From: an uncultured Lachnospiraceae bacterium
Lineage (GTDB): Bacteria; Bacillota; Clostridia; Lachnospirales; Lachnospiraceae
Direction of reading: 5' to 3'
Length of the DNA stretch: 64,000 nucleotides
NCBI GenBank assembly: GCA_947631685.1
Contig: CANRMI010000009.1
Span: 41,462-105,461 of the forward strand
The notes below the pieces were generated by a model that had not been told where the DNA came from, ran no database searches, and saw only the letters and a program-made list of their open reading frames with translations. The translations under genes and the position numbers were made by a program. How positions within the stretch are numbered: position 1 is the first letter of the stretch; every line of letters begins with the position of its first letter. Positions 34,733 through 43,811 of this stretch are shown here, one piece after another.

Positions 34733-35656
34733 ATGACAGCCAACCTGGAATACTACAAGGTATTTTATTATGTTGCCAAAACCGGCTCCCTGACACGGGC
34801 CGCGGAAATATTGTCTATTTCCCAGCCGGCGGTGAGCCAGTCCATGCGGCTTTTGGAAGAACAGGTGGGCGCCAGACTCTTTTCCCGCGTTTCCAGAGGG
34901 ATAAAACTGACGGCGGAGGGGGAGCTGCTCTATTCCTACACGGCAGGCGGCTACGAGCAGTTAGAGGCCGGAGAACAGAAGTTAAAGCAGATGCTGAACC
35001 TGGAGTTGGGAGAAGTCCACATCGGTGCCAGCGACATGACACTGCAGTTTTATCTGCTGCCCTATCTGGAGCGTTTTCACGAGCTCTACCCTTCCATCAA
35101 GGTGGTCGTTACCAACGCCCCCACTCCCAAAACCTTACAGAACCTGCGGGGCGGGCAGATCGACTTCGGTATCGTTTCCACTCCCTTTGCGGAAGAGGAG
35201 GGCATATCCGCCATGCCGGTACGAACCATACAGGACACTTTTATCTGCGGCCGGCGCTTTACCGCCTACAAGAATAAAACCCTGGATTTTTCCGAGTTAA
35301 ACCGGCTTCCCATCATCTGCCTGGAAAAAAACACCAGCAGCCGCAGCTATATGGACGATTTTCTTGCCGTAAACGGCGTGGTCCTGCAGCCGGAATTTGA
35401 ACTGGCCACCAGCGACATGGTAGTGCAGTTTGTGCTCCGCAATCTGGGCGTGGGCTGCGTGGTGCGGGATTTTGCCCTGCCCCATCTGCAGTCCGGAAAG
35501 CTGTTTGAACTGCGTTTTAACAAAATGATACCTCCCAGGGAATTTTGCGTGGTAACCGCCGCAAAAGGGCCTTTCAGCGCCGCAGCAGCCAAACTGCTGG
35601 ATGTGATCCGGAAGGGCTTTTCCCCGGAAGAGGAGAAAGGAAAGGATATTTTATGA
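34733..35656 (+). CDS. LysR family transcriptional regulator
   Basis: This 307-residue regulator has the N-terminal winged HTH (residues 1-60, 'GSLTRAAEILSISQPAVSQSMRLLEEQVGARLF') and a periplasmic-binding-type effector domain (about 90-300, 'LRGGQIDFGIVSTPF'). AAAGGAG lies 6 bases before the ATG at 34733; the longer ORF in the track overlaps the divergent map gene and its promoter and is rejected. The stop overlaps the ATG of the HAD hydrolase (ATGA), so they are cotranscribed. The ligand and targets are unknown. The closest textbook relatives are CysB/CysL-like. Confidence 0.93.
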   Translation: MTANLEYYKVFYYVAKTGSLTRAAEILSISQPAVSQSMRLLEEQVGARLFSRVSRGIKLTAEGELLYSYTAGGYEQLEAGEQKLKQMLNLELGEVHIGASDMTLQFYLLPYLERFHELYPSIKVVVTNAPTPKTLQNLRGGQIDFGIVSTPFAEEEGISAMPVRTIQDTFICGRRFTAYKNKTLDFSELNRLPIICLEKNTSSRSYMDDFLAVNGVVLQPEFELATSDMVVQFVLRNLGVGCVVRDFALPHLQSGKLFELRFNKMIPPREFCVVTAAKGPFSAAAAKLLDVIRKGFSPEEEKGKDIL

Positions 35657-36276
35657 TAAAGACCGTGATCTTTGATATTGGAAACGTGCTGACCAGATTT
35701 TGCTGGGACGAGTATTTCGCGGATTTTCACTATGACAGGGAAACCCTGAAAAGGCTGGCTGCCGCCACTGTTTTAAGCGAGGACTGGAAGCAGTACGATC
35801 TGGGCAATCTAAGCGACGAAGAGGTCCTTTCACTCTTTATTGAAAACGATCCCACCATTGAACAGGAGCTGCGTGCCTCCCTGCTCTGCGTGAAGGGCAT
35901 TTTAAAAAAATGCGACTATGCCATTCCCTGGATCAAAGAGCTGAAAGGCAGGGGGCTGCAGGTGCTCTATCTGTCCAATTTTTCCAAAAAGGTATTGAAC
36001 GACTGCATGGATGCCATGGATTTTCTGCCCTACACGGACGGCGGTATCTTTTCTTTCAGGGTGCATCAGGCCAAGCCCGACGCCGCTATTTACCGCACCC
36101 TGCTGCAGACCTATTCTCTTTTGGCCGACGAATGCATATTCCTAGACGATACTCCGGAAAATATCAAAGCCGCGGAAGCTTTGGGCTTCCACGGCATTGT
36201 CTTTCAGGATGTCAAACAGGCGCAGGACGAACTGGCCCGTTATTTATCGGATGTTTCCTCCACACCGGAATCCTGA
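35653..36276 (+). CDS. HAD superfamily hydrolase (YihX-like sugar phosphatase type)
   Basis: This 207-residue HAD phosphatase has motif I 'VIFDIGNVL' (the second Asp is replaced by Asn: DxGNV, as in the YihX group), motif II 'LYLSNFS', motif III Lys in 'VHQAKPDAAIY' and motif IV 'CIFLDDTPENI'. The DxGNV form is typical of alpha-D-glucose-1-phosphatase-like members. Its start overlaps the LysR stop by 4 bases. Its last 37 bases overlap the convergent small membrane protein gene. Confidence 0.9.
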   Translation: MIKTVIFDIGNVLTRFCWDEYFADFHYDRETLKRLAAATVLSEDWKQYDLGNLSDEEVLSLFIENDPTIEQELRASLLCVKGILKKCDYAIPWIKELKGRGLQVLYLSNFSKKVLNDCMDAMDFLPYTDGGIFSFRVHQAKPDAAIYRTLLQTYSLLADECIFLDDTPENIKAAEALGFHGIVFQDVKQAQDELARYLSDVSSTPES

Positions 36277-36530
36277 GGGTTTCGATCCTCCGCATCCTCC
36301 ATCAGGTGCAGGTCCGCAATGGTGTCCTTTCCCGCAAGCTGCCCGTAGATCCAGATAAAAAGCCAGGCAATCAGGGGAACCGTCACCGTACCTATCAGGC
36401 AGATCCGGAAAATGGTGCCCGCAGCGGTGGTATCCAGAGCCGCCGCCAGCAGAGCCGCCAGATACATGCCCGCCAGCAGAACCGCGGCCGTCAGAGCCGC
36501 TATCCGTTTTACTTTCCTTTTCTTTTCCAT
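36240..36530 (-). CDS. Small membrane protein of unknown function
   Basis: This 96-residue protein has a basic start ('MEKKRKVKR'), two hydrophobic segments (about 10-32 and 42-62) and an acidic tail. I do not recognise a named family; similar proteins often follow purA in related genomes in my recollection, but that is weak. It lies 70 bases after the purA stop on the same strand. The ribosome binding site is poor (GGGG). Overlap with the convergent HAD gene end (37 bases) and codon pattern are compatible with a real gene. Confidence 0.6.
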   Translation of the reverse strand: MEKKRKVKRIAALTAAVLLAGMYLAALLAAALDTTAAGTIFRICLIGTVTVPLIAWLFIWIYGQLAGKDTIADLHLMEDAEDRNPQDSGVEETSDK

Positions 36531-36600
36531 TTTTTATACCCCAGCGTGCTTTCGCACATCCTCTTTTCCGTATTGGAAAACCTGCTTCCTGGCTTCCTCC

Positions 36601-37899
36601 TTAGAGAGCCTGCTTTAAGGGACTGTGCCGGTAGATAATATCTTCCCGGCCGGGTCCGTTGCTCACCATGGTAATGGGGAAGCCTATCTGGCTTTCGATA
36701 AATTCCACATATTTCCGGCAGTTTTCCGGCAAATCCTCATAATTTTTAATTCCCCGGATGTCGCATTTCCAGCCAGGCAGCGCCTTCAATACCGGTTTGG
36801 CCTTCTCCAGCTTTGTGGTAACGGGGAAATCCGTAGTCACTTCCCCGTCTATCTCGTAGCCCACGCAGACAGGGATCTCATCCAGGTAGCCCAAAACGTC
36901 CAGAACCGTAAAAGCCACATCCGTAGCGCCCTGCATACGGCATCCGTATTTGGAAGCCACACAGTCAAACCACCCCATTCTCCTGGGACGTCCCGTAGTG
37001 GCGCCGTACTCTCCGCCGTCGCCGCCCCTTCTGCGCAGTTCATCGGCTTCTTCCCCAAAGATCTCCGAAACAAAGGCTCCGGCTCCCACCGCGGAAGAAT
37101 AAGCCTTGCAGACCGTCACGATCTCCTTGATCTCATAGGGGGGCAGTCCGGCTCCCACCGCGCCATAGGAAGCCAGGGTGGAAGAAGAAGTCACCATGGG
37201 ATAAATACCATGGTCCGTATCCTTTAACGTTCCCAGCTGGCCTTCCAGCAGAATGGTCTTTCCTTCTTTCAGCGCCTTGTAAAGAAAAGCGGAAACATCA
37301 CAGACATAGGGCGCTATCATATCCCGGTATTCATGCAGAGTCCGCAGAAGTTCCTCCGCGTCCAGCGGATCCTTGTGATAAAGGTGCGTCAGCAGGATAT
37401 TCTTTGTCTCCAGCACCCGGTATACCTTTTCCCGCAGTACCTCTTCGTCAAACAGTTCATTGACCTGAAAGCCTATTTTGGCGTATTTATCGGAATAAAA
37501 GGGCGCGATGCCCGATTTGGTGGAGCCAAAGGATTTCTTTCCCAGCCTCTCTTCCTCATACTGGTCAAACAGGATATGATAGGGCATGACGATCTGCGCC
37601 CTGTCGGAAACCAGCAGCTTGGGCATGGGCACGTTTCTGTCCGTAATGGACTTCAACTCCCCGATCAGAATGGGAATGTTCAACGCCACGCCGTTGCCGA
37701 TCACGCTGGTGGTATGTCCGTAAAACACGCCGGAAGGCAGTGTGTGCAGCGCAAACTTTCCATAGTTGTTTACAATGGTGTGTCCCGCGTTGGCGCCTCC
37801 CTGAAATCTGACTACAATGTCCGCGTTCTCCGCCATCATATCCGTAATCTTTCCTTTTCCCTCATCTCCCCAGTTGGCTCCCACAACCGCTTTTACCAT
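36601..37899 (-). CDS. purA: Adenylosuccinate synthetase
   Basis: This converts IMP, aspartate and GTP to adenylosuccinate, the first AMP-specific step. The 432-residue protein has the N-terminal 'NWGDEGKGKITDMM' loop with the catalytic Asp, 'GGANAGHTIV' with the catalytic His, and 'GRPRRMGWFDCVA'. GGAGGAG lies before the ATG. It is transcribed from its own promoter downstream of purB, with a leader of about 90 bases containing two hairpins. purB, the next enzyme, lies immediately upstream. Confidence 0.97.
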   Translation of the reverse strand: MVKAVVGANWGDEGKGKITDMMAENADIVVRFQGGANAGHTIVNNYGKFALHTLPSGVFYGHTTSVIGNGVALNIPILIGELKSITDRNVPMPKLLVSDRAQIVMPYHILFDQYEEERLGKKSFGSTKSGIAPFYSDKYAKIGFQVNELFDEEVLREKVYRVLETKNILLTHLYHKDPLDAEELLRTLHEYRDMIAPYVCDVSAFLYKALKEGKTILLEGQLGTLKDTDHGIYPMVTSSSTLASYGAVGAGLPPYEIKEIVTVCKAYSSAVGAGAFVSEIFGEEADELRRRGGDGGEYGATTGRPRRMGWFDCVASKYGCRMQGATDVAFTVLDVLGYLDEIPVCVGYEIDGEVTTDFPVTTKLEKAKPVLKALPGWKCDIRGIKNYEDLPENCRKYVEFIESQIGFPITMVSNGPGREDIIYRHSPLKQAL

Positions 37900-37930
37900 T
37901 TATTTCTCCTCCATTTTACATAATATCATC

Positions 37931-37975
37931 CGCCCTTTCGGGCGTTAAAAGAGGCAGGTGTAAAAACAACCTGCC
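37931..37975 (-). other. Structured purA leader: two consecutive hairpins
   Basis: On the minus strand GGCAGGT/ACCTGCC forms a hairpin followed by TCTTTT, then CGCCC/GGGCG with a GAAA-type loop, both between the purA promoter and the start. The first resembles a terminator, so attenuation is possible. It does not show the PurR box or the purine riboswitch core that I would recognise. Confidence 0.5.
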
Positions 37976-37991
37976 CCGTCTTTACTTTATG

Positions 37992-38020
37992 ATTATATCC
38001 GAAAATATTTCATAAGTAAA
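37992..38020 (-). promoter_or_regulatory. Sigma-A promoter of purA
   Basis: TTTACT and a perfect TATAAT are separated by 17 bases, in the 161-base gap between purB and purA. Confidence 0.7.
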
Positions 38021-38060
38021 ATCAATATTATTTATATGTATTATAATTTTATCTTATAAT

Positions 38061-39494
38061 TTATACATTGATAACGGCCTTCACGCCCAAAAGCGCTTTG
38101 TTTTCCTCCAATATGGGTGCGATCACGTTCTTTAGGAACACTTCCGTCTGCTCCTTTGCCCGTCCGATATAGCGGGCAGGCTCCATGCTGTTTTGCAGCT
38201 CCTCCAGAGAAAGCTTGAACGCCGGATCCGCCGCTATCAGCTCTAACAGATTATTCTCTTTCCCCTCCTCCTTGACGGTCTTTCCCGCCTCCATGGAGAG
38301 TTCACGGATCCTTTCATGCAGCTCCTGCCTGTCTCCGCCGGCCTTCACCGCGTCCATCATAATGTTCTCGGTAGCCATAAAAGGCAGCTCGCTCAGCATA
38401 TGCTTTTCGATGACTTTCGGATACACTACCAGTCCGTCCGCCACGTTCAGGCACAGATCCAGGATACCGTCCACTGCCAGAAAGCCCTCCGGAATGGAAA
38501 GCCGCTTGTTGGCAGAATCGTCCAGGGTTCTCTCAAACCACTGGGTTGCGGAGGTAATGGCCGGATTGAGGGCATCGATCATCACATAGCGGCTCAAAGA
38601 AGCAATCCTTTCGCTTCTCATGGGGTTGCGCTTATAGGCCATGGCGGAAGAACCTATCTGGCTCTTTTCAAAGGGCTCCTCCACTTCCTTTAAATGCTGC
38701 AGCAGCCGGATGTCGTTGCTCATCTTATGGGCGGACGCCGCAATACCCGCCAATACGTTCATCACTCTGGTATCCACCTTCCTGGAGTAGGTCTGTCCGG
38801 ATACGGGATAGCATTCCTTAAATCCCATTTTCTGCGCGATCATGGGATCGATCTTATCGATCTTCTCCTGGTTCCCGTCAAAGAGCTCCAGAAAAGAAGC
38901 CTGCGTGCCCGTGGTGCCTTTGGAGCCCAGCAGCTTCATGGTAGAGAGCACATAATTTAAGTCCTCCAGATCCAGGGAAAACTCCTGCAGCCAGAGAGTG
39001 GCCCTCTTGCCTACGGTAGTGGGCTGGGCGGGCTGGAAATGAGTGAAAGCCAGCGTAGGCTGGGCCTTGTATTTTTCGGCAAAATCCGCCAGCGCCGCCA
39101 TGACGTTCACCAGTTTTTTCTTTACCAGCTTCAAAGCCTCCGTCATCACGATAATGTCGGTATTGTCGCCCACATAGCAGGAGGTGGCTCCCAGATGGAT
39201 AATGCCCTTGGCTTTCGGGCACTGTACGCCGTAAGCGTAGACATGGCTCATGACATCATGGCGCACTTCCTTTTCCCTGGCCTTTGCCACGTCATAGTTG
39301 ATGTCCTCCGCATGGGCCTTTAACTCCTCGATCTGCTCATCCGTAATGGGCAGCCCAAGCTCTTTTTCCGTTTCCGCCAGCGCGATCCACAGCTTTCTCC
39401 AGGTTCTGAATTTCATGTCCGGTGAAAAAATATACTGCATCTCCTTACTGGCGTAGCGCTCCGATAGAGGACTCTGATATACGTCTGTACTCAT
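38061..39494 (-). CDS. purB: Adenylosuccinate lyase
   Basis: This cleaves SAICAR in the purine pathway and adenylosuccinate to AMP. The 477-residue protein of the fumarase/aspartase superfamily has the signature 'GSSAMAYKRNPMRSE' with the flexible catalytic loop, and 'HLGATSCYVGDNTDI'. The track start at 39515 is a TTG; the ATG at 39494 gives the family N-terminus. It follows purF by 43 bases and belongs to the purC-purF-purB transcript. Confidence 0.96.
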   Translation of the reverse strand: MSTDVYQSPLSERYASKEMQYIFSPDMKFRTWRKLWIALAETEKELGLPITDEQIEELKAHAEDINYDVAKAREKEVRHDVMSHVYAYGVQCPKAKGIIHLGATSCYVGDNTDIIVMTEALKLVKKKLVNVMAALADFAEKYKAQPTLAFTHFQPAQPTTVGKRATLWLQEFSLDLEDLNYVLSTMKLLGSKGTTGTQASFLELFDGNQEKIDKIDPMIAQKMGFKECYPVSGQTYSRKVDTRVMNVLAGIAASAHKMSNDIRLLQHLKEVEEPFEKSQIGSSAMAYKRNPMRSERIASLSRYVMIDALNPAITSATQWFERTLDDSANKRLSIPEGFLAVDGILDLCLNVADGLVVYPKVIEKHMLSELPFMATENIMMDAVKAGGDRQELHERIRELSMEAGKTVKEEGKENNLLELIAADPAFKLSLEELQNSMEPARYIGRAKEQTEVFLKNVIAPILEENKALLGVKAVINV

Positions 39495-39537
39495 AAAATA
39501 ACCGTACCTTTCCAATTTTTATTGATCCGTTGATCGA

Positions 39538-40986
39538 TCAGGCTTCAAATTCTCCCCGAATATCTTCCGCGGGCGGCTCCATGGGATATTTCCCCGTAAA
39601 GCATCCCCTGCATATATCCAGGCCGTTTACGATCTCCTGCAGGCGCTCCTGCCGCAGATACGCCAGGCTGTCGGCTCCGATGATCCCGCGGATATCTTCC
39701 ACGCTCCGGTTGTACGCAATTAACTGCTCCCTGGCCGGCACATCCGTTCCAAAGTAGCAGGGCCACAAAAAGGGCGGCGAGCTGACACGCATATGTACTT
39801 CCTTCGCGCCCGCTTCCCGCAGCATCCGTACAATGCGGTCCGAAGTGGTTCCCCTGACAATGGAATCGTCGATCATGATGATCCGCTTTCCTGCCACCGG
39901 TTCCCTGATCGCGTTTAATTTGACCTGCACACTGCTCTCCCGGCTCTTCTGCCCCGGCTTGATAAAGGTTCTGCCCACATAGGCATTTTTTACAAAGGCG
40001 GTACCGTAAGGTATCCCCGACTCCATGGCATAGCCCATGGCGGCGCAGTTGCCGGATTCCGGCACGCCCACTACCATGTCCGCCTCCACAGGGGAATCCA
40101 TAGCCAGATATTTTCCCGCCAGAATACGGGAATGATATACGCTTTCTCCGTCAATATAGCTGTCCGGTCTCGCGAAATAAATATACTCAAACACACAGCG
40201 CGCGGTCTTTTCACCCTTTAAGGCATGGGACATATCGGACTCGATCCCCTTTTCCGGAGAGATCGTTACGATCTCGCCCGGCTGCACGTCCCGTACAAAA
40301 GTGGCGCCAACGGTATCCAGCGCGCAGCTTTCGCTGGCCAACAGATAGGTATTGTCCCTTTTTCCGATGCACAAGGGCCTGAATCCGAAGGGATCCCTCG
40401 CGCCGATCAATTTGCGGGGAGACATAATGACCAGGGAATAGGCGCCTTTGATCTTATGCATGGCCCTCCCCACGGCTTCCTCCACCGTTTTGGAATTTAA
40501 ACGCTCCCTGGCGATATGATAGGCAATGACCTCGGAGTCAATGGTGGTCTGAAAGATAGCGCCGGTATACTCCAGTTCATGCCTAAGCTGCGGCGCATTG
40601 ATGAGATTGCCGTTATGCGCCAGTCCCAGCGTGCCTTTCACATAATTCAGTACCAGCGGCTGGGCATTTTCCCTGGTGGAACTGCCGGCGGTAGAATAGC
40701 GCACATGTCCTACCCCGATATCCCCCTTCAGTTTCCCGATGATCTCCGCGTTAAAAGCCTCGTTTACCAGCCCCATGTCCTTGTGGCTCAACACTTTTCC
40801 CTTGGGGCCCGCCGTGTCGCTGACCGCGATCCCGCAGCTCTCCTGGCCTCTGTGCTGCAAAGCCAGCAGACCGTAATAAATGGTGGAAGCCACGTTTCCG
40901 CCGTCTAAGTCATAGGCACCGAAAACGCCGCACTCCTCCCGCAGTTTGTCCTGATTTTCCGTCTGTATGTAAATTTCTTCTTTCAT
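39538..40986 (-). CDS. purF: Amidophosphoribosyltransferase
   Basis: This makes phosphoribosylamine from PRPP and glutamine, the committed purine step. The 482-residue protein has a short propeptide of about 18 residues before the nucleophile Cys ('EECGVFGAYD'), the glutaminase domain ('LQHRGQESCGIAVS') and the phosphoribosyltransferase domain with the PRPP loop 'IIMIDDSIVRGTTSDRIV'. Cys residues in 'WPCYFGTDV' and 'DICRGCFTGKYP' match the iron-sulfur cluster type of Bacillus. It follows purC by 15 bases. Confidence 0.97.
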   Translation of the reverse strand: MKEEIYIQTENQDKLREECGVFGAYDLDGGNVASTIYYGLLALQHRGQESCGIAVSDTAGPKGKVLSHKDMGLVNEAFNAEIIGKLKGDIGVGHVRYSTAGSSTRENAQPLVLNYVKGTLGLAHNGNLINAPQLRHELEYTGAIFQTTIDSEVIAYHIARERLNSKTVEEAVGRAMHKIKGAYSLVIMSPRKLIGARDPFGFRPLCIGKRDNTYLLASESCALDTVGATFVRDVQPGEIVTISPEKGIESDMSHALKGEKTARCVFEYIYFARPDSYIDGESVYHSRILAGKYLAMDSPVEADMVVGVPESGNCAAMGYAMESGIPYGTAFVKNAYVGRTFIKPGQKSRESSVQVKLNAIREPVAGKRIIMIDDSIVRGTTSDRIVRMLREAGAKEVHMRVSSPPFLWPCYFGTDVPAREQLIAYNRSVEDIRGIIGADSLAYLRQERLQEIVNGLDICRGCFTGKYPMEPPAEDIRGEFEA

Positions 40987-41001
40987 TTTATGCCAGTCCC
41001 G

Positions 41002-41709
41002 TTATGCCAATCCCAAACGCTTGAACACCTCGTTGTAAGCCTCTTCCACATTTCCCAGATCCCTGCGGAAGCGGTCCTTATCCAGCTTCTCATTGGTATT
41101 TACATCCCACAGCCGGCAGGTGTCAGGAGAGGTCTCATCCGCCAGAATGATCTGTCCATGGTAACGGCCGAACTCGATCTTAAAGTCGATCAGTTTAATG
41201 CCGGCTTGTAAAAAGTAAGCCTTTAATACCTCATTTACCTTAAAGGCATATTTCTTGATGGTTTCGATCTCTTCCCAGGTAGCCAGATTCAGCGCCCTGG
41301 CAAAATAATCGTTGATGAGAGGATCGCCCAGAGCATCGTTTTTGTAGGAAAATTCCACAGTGGGCTCTTCAAAGGGAGTTCCCTCCGGCACGCCCAGACG
41401 CTTGGAAAAGCTGCCTGCCGCGACATTGCGGATGATCACCTCCAAGGGAACGATCTCCACCTTCTTTACCGCGGTCTCCCTGTCGCTTAATTCCTCAATG
41501 AAATGAGTCGGAACACCTTCTTTTTCCAGCAGCTTGAACACATGGTTTGTCATTTTGTTGTTGATAACACCCTTGCCGACGATAGTGCCTTTCTTTTCGC
41601 CGTTAAAAGCGGTAGCGTCATCCTTGTAGTCCACGATCAGCACGTCGGGATCGTCCGTCTTGAATACCTTTTTTGCCTTTCCTTCATAAAGCTGTTCCAG
41701 TTTTTTCAT
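41002..41709 (-). CDS. purC: SAICAR synthetase
   Basis: This joins aspartate to CAIR in purine synthesis. The 235-residue protein has '[13 protein letters not shown]' at the start, '[14 protein letters not shown]'-type motif (here '[17 protein letters not shown]') and '[10 protein letters not shown]'. GGAGGAG precedes the ATG. It is the first gene of the purC-purF-purB group. Other purine genes (purD, purE, purH, purL, purM, purN) are not in this window. Confidence 0.97.
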   Translation of the reverse strand: MKKLEQLYEGKAKKVFKTDDPDVLIVDYKDDATAFNGEKKGTIVGKGVINNKMTNHVFKLLEKEGVPTHFIEELSDRETAVKKVEIVPLEVIIRNVAAGSFSKRLGVPEGTPFEEPTVEFSYKNDALGDPLINDYFARALNLATWEEIETIKKYAFKVNEVLKAYFLQAGIKLIDFKIEFGRYHGQIILADETSPDTCRLWDVNTNEKLDKDRFRRDLGNVEEAYNEVFKRLGLA

Positions 41710-41734
41710 TGTTCTCCTCCATTTTTCTTTTTCC

Positions 41735-41748
41735 GCCGGCCAGCCGGC
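41735..41748. other. GC-rich palindrome in the purC leader
   Basis: GCCGGCCAGCCGGC is an inverted repeat between the purC promoter and the ribosome binding site. It may fold as a hairpin in the mRNA; no PurR-box pattern was recognised. Confidence 0.4.
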
Positions 41749-41784
41749 AAAGCCTTACCTGTTCTGTTATATCATACACCATAT

Positions 41785-41813
41785 ATCATATACCACGTTT
41801 TTTGTAAAATCAA
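41785..41813 (-). promoter_or_regulatory. Putative promoter of purC-purF-purB
   Basis: TTGATT and TATGAT are separated by 17 bases, about 75 bases before purC, overlapping the stop of the upstream coiled-coil gene. Confidence 0.55.
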
Positions 41814-42994
41814 TACGACTTTTCGTACCGTTCCACCAGGGCGGTGATCTCCGCCGCGTACTGGGGATACTCCGCCACCGCCGCCTTGATCTCCTCTCCC
41901 GCAGTTTCCTCCAGCTTCCGGTTGTAGTCCATCTGTTTGCGCAGAGCCTGCCGTCTGATGATCAATCCATGCCGGATCTCCACCATTTCCCGGCTGTCCA
42001 GAAGTGCCGCCGGCGACGCCGTCCACCTATCCGGATCCTTTACCCGGTACCGTGTCAAAAGCTCCCTGAGCTGTTCCCTGTAGTAGTCCAGCTTGGCGTC
42101 CGCCTCCGCGAACTGCCGCCTTTCTTCCTTTTCCTCCTGATACAGCTCCCACTTGTCCTTCAACGCGGCCGCGCTCTCCACCCCGTACTTCATATACAGG
42201 TAGTCCAGCAGATGGGTATTGTTCACATACCGGATCTTCACCCTGTTCTGCAGCAGGATCAGTTTGTTGACCGAATTAGTCAATCTGTCCAGTTCCCGAT
42301 CCGCATCCGTGTATTTGATGAAAATAACGGTTATGGCAATCGCCGCGGCGGCTACGGAAAGGTAATACCCCACGGCCGTATCCAGGTGAAAGCCAAACTG
42401 CAAAAGCAGCAGCATCAGGATGCAGGCGCCCAGCGCGGTCAGGCAGATAACAGCCATCCCTCTCAGATTGACCAGCATAGTACTCAACTCGCTTCTGCGG
42501 TAAGCGTAAGCATGCCTTTCCCCGTCCAGCCGGTTGAGATCCTGCTTTACCAGCTTTTGATACTTCTCGGCCTCCTGGAGCTTGGCAAGGCCCTCCTCCG
42601 CTTCCCTCTCCACGGAGCGCATCTGCCGGTATTCACTGTCGGTAAGATGCCTTTCCTTATCCAGATAGCGGTTTCGCTCCTGATTGAGTGCCGTCATTTT
42701 CCCTGCCACGGTCTTTACTTCCCGCATCTGCTCCTCCGGCAGGGCCTCGATCTCTTCCATATCCGTCAGATACCCTGTCACCAGGTTGTACTCTCCGCTT
42801 AAAAGCTCCAGCTCCCGCTCGGCCTCCTTGATCTGCTCCAGACAGGTTTCCAGATAACGGTTTCGTTCTTCGGCGTCACGAAAATTGATCCTGTCCCGCT
42901 CGCAGGTAATCTCCTCCCAGTCTTCTTCCGGCTCAGGCGCTTTTCTATTCTTTTTTCTAAAAAGCCAGTTCCAAAATTTATCAGCCATTGACAT
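41810..42994 (-). CDS. Coiled-coil membrane protein of the DUF5716/DUF5717 cassette
   Basis: I do not recognise a family. The 394-residue protein has a basic N-terminus, a long predicted coiled coil (about 38-170), a pair of transmembrane segments (about 178-200 and 207-228) with a very short outside loop, and a second helical, charged cytoplasmic part (230-394). Both large parts are therefore inside the cell, an anchor-like hairpin topology. The start overlaps the previous gene by 14 bases and the gene ends the four-gene cassette. A membrane tether for the solenoid and ATPase-like partners is a reasonable guess but only a guess. Confidence 0.8.
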   Translation of the reverse strand: MSMADKFWNWLFRKKNRKAPEPEEDWEEITCERDRINFRDAEERNRYLETCLEQIKEAERELELLSGEYNLVTGYLTDMEEIEALPEEQMREVKTVAGKMTALNQERNRYLDKERHLTDSEYRQMRSVEREAEEGLAKLQEAEKYQKLVKQDLNRLDGERHAYAYRRSELSTMLVNLRGMAVICLTALGACILMLLLLQFGFHLDTAVGYYLSVAAAAIAITVIFIKYTDADRELDRLTNSVNKLILLQNRVKIRYVNNTHLLDYLYMKYGVESAAALKDKWELYQEEKEERRQFAEADAKLDYYREQLRELLTRYRVKDPDRWTASPAALLDSREMVEIRHGLIIRRQALRKQMDYNRKLEETAGEEIKAAVAEYPQYAAEITALVERYEKSY

Positions 42995-43811
42995 TTTCCC
43001 TATAGCGGTTTTTCAGTTCCCTCACTTTTCTGTCCGTTTCCTCGTAGTAGAGCGGATCTCCTTCTTCCTTCATCCGGCGCCTCTCTTCCAGCCACTGCTT
43101 AGGCTCCGACTCCTCCCATTCCTCCGAAAGAGCTTGTACCCGCCTTTCCAGCTCCAGTGTCATATCATAATGTTCTCCCAGGCCGGAAACAAAGGAAACA
43201 TACTCTCCCTCCGGCATATACATCCGTTTGGCAGCCAGATAAGCGATAAAGCTCTCCTCCCCGCCATCCAGTTCATAGGCCTGCAAAAACCACGCTGCCG
43301 CTTCCTCAAACAAAAACAGGCCGCAGAGGGCGGTTCCCTTGTTATGCAGGATCCCGGCTCTCAGCTTTGTTTCCTTTTCGGGCAGCCGGCTCATCAGCGC
43401 GTCATATTCTATCACAGCCGGTGTGTATTTGCCGCATTCTACCATATGGTCTATCCTGGTTTTTAACTTTTCATAGGCGTTCAGTCCCATGCCCTGCAGG
43501 TAGATCGATTCTGTCCGCTCCACCTCTTCTTCCGCATAGAGGCCCGTATAGGACAATATCACCCTCACAAAAGCTCCCACGGAGGTTCCGTTGTGCAAAA
43601 GGGGCGCCAGCATGGAGGCCAGCTCCTGGAGCCTTAACACCTCGCCGATCCATTTTACCAGCCGCTTATCCAGAATCTCCCTGTCTATTAAAAAGGCATT
43701 TTCCCTCAGCACATAGCAAAGCTCTTCCACGGAATATACCCGTATCCCCAGATTATCGAAACAGTATGGAATTACCGCGCATTCGCCTGTTTGCAGAAGT
43801 ATCCGTCCCAC
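42981..43811 (-). CDS. Helical TPR-like protein of the DUF5716/DUF5717 cassette
   Basis: I do not recognise this 276-residue protein. It has no signal peptide or membrane segment. The middle ('AGILHNKGTALCGLFLFEEAAAWFLQAYEL', residues about 150-180) has the look of a tetratricopeptide helix pair, and the C-terminus is highly charged and helical. The start codon is GTG, overlapped by the stop of the DUF5716-like gene (TAGTG), so translation is coupled. It ends 14 bases inside the coiled-coil gene. An adaptor between the ATPase-like protein and the membrane protein is possible. Confidence 0.8.
   Translation of the reverse strand: MGRILLQTGECAVIPYCFDNLGIRVYSVEELCYVLRENAFLIDREILDKRLVKWIGEVLRLQELASMLAPLLHNGTSVGAFVRVILSYTGLYAEEEVERTESIYLQGMGLNAYEKLKTRIDHMVECGKYTPAVIEYDALMSRLPEKETKLRAGILHNKGTALCGLFLFEEAAAWFLQAYELDGGEESFIAYLAAKRMYMPEGEYVSFVSGLGEHYDMTLELERRVQALSEEWEESEPKQWLEERRRMKEEGDPLYYEETDRKVRELKNRYRENVNG

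Noticed and set aside
37900-38060. Purine riboswitch upstream of purA
   Set aside because: The three-way junction and loop sequences are not present; only two simple hairpins are seen.
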